Of a DNA stretch of 5,622 bases, positions 5,621-5,622 are shown in pieces. The notes under the pieces are model-generated. The model worked only from the letters and a program-made list of their open reading frames with translations, was not told the DNA's origin and did no database searches. Source of the stretch: Coriobacteriaceae bacterium (GTDB lineage Bacteria > Actinomycetota > Coriobacteriia > Coriobacteriales > Eggerthellaceae). The translations under genes and the position numbers were made by a program. Within the stretch, counting starts at the first letter, position 1, and each line of letters begins with the position of its first letter. The stretch covers positions 1 through 5,622 of the forward strand of contig SUUF01000131.1 in the NCBI GenBank assembly GCA_015062635.1, in the 5' to 3' direction.

Positions 5621-5622
5621 CG

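Overview
The window looks like chromosomal DNA from a high-GC, Gram-positive-type anaerobe. GC-rich third codon positions, strong AAGGAG-type ribosome binding sites, near-consensus TATAAT boxes and a lipoprotein with a Gly/Ser linker after its lipobox cysteine fit the actinobacterial class Coriobacteriia (for example Eggerthellaceae). That placement is an inference from style, not from a marker gene. I see no mobile element, tRNA, rRNA, CRISPR array or phage gene.

Layout. Positions 1-984 (minus strand) hold the first 328 codons of a fused TRAP transporter permease of the TAXI type, cut by the window edge. Upstream of it on the same strand, 1117-2142 encodes its TAXI-family solute-binding lipoprotein. 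The two form an operon, with a strong stem-loop in the gap between them. The control region at 2143-2390 holds a TATAAT promoter for the TRAP operon, overlapping inverted repeats in its leader, and candidate promoters for the divergent gene. On the plus strand, 2391-3332 encodes an SPFH/band 7 membrane protein that most resembles plant hypersensitive-induced reaction (HIR) proteins, followed by a terminator-like hairpin. The gap at 3411-3601 carries a perfect TATAAT box followed at once by six 11-bp tandem repeats. Then 3602-5620 encodes a SulP/SLC26 anion transporter with a STAS domain and a C-terminal extension of about 100 residues that I do not recognise.

How the parts work together. The TRAP pair should import an organic acid or amino acid: the lipoprotein captures the ligand outside the membrane and the permease moves it using an ion gradient. 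The SulP protein is a separate anion carrier with its own promoter. The SPFH protein probably organises a membrane microdomain. Nothing in the sequence ties the three units into one pathway; they look like neighbouring transcription units.

The most unusual signal is the 11-bp array before the SulP gene. Its units read as GCTGWGA plus 4 bp, the spacing and nearly the sequence of the direct-repeat half-sites used by PhoB/OmpR-family response regulators. It lies where it would occupy the start of transcription. The overlapping inverted repeats in the TRAP leader come second.
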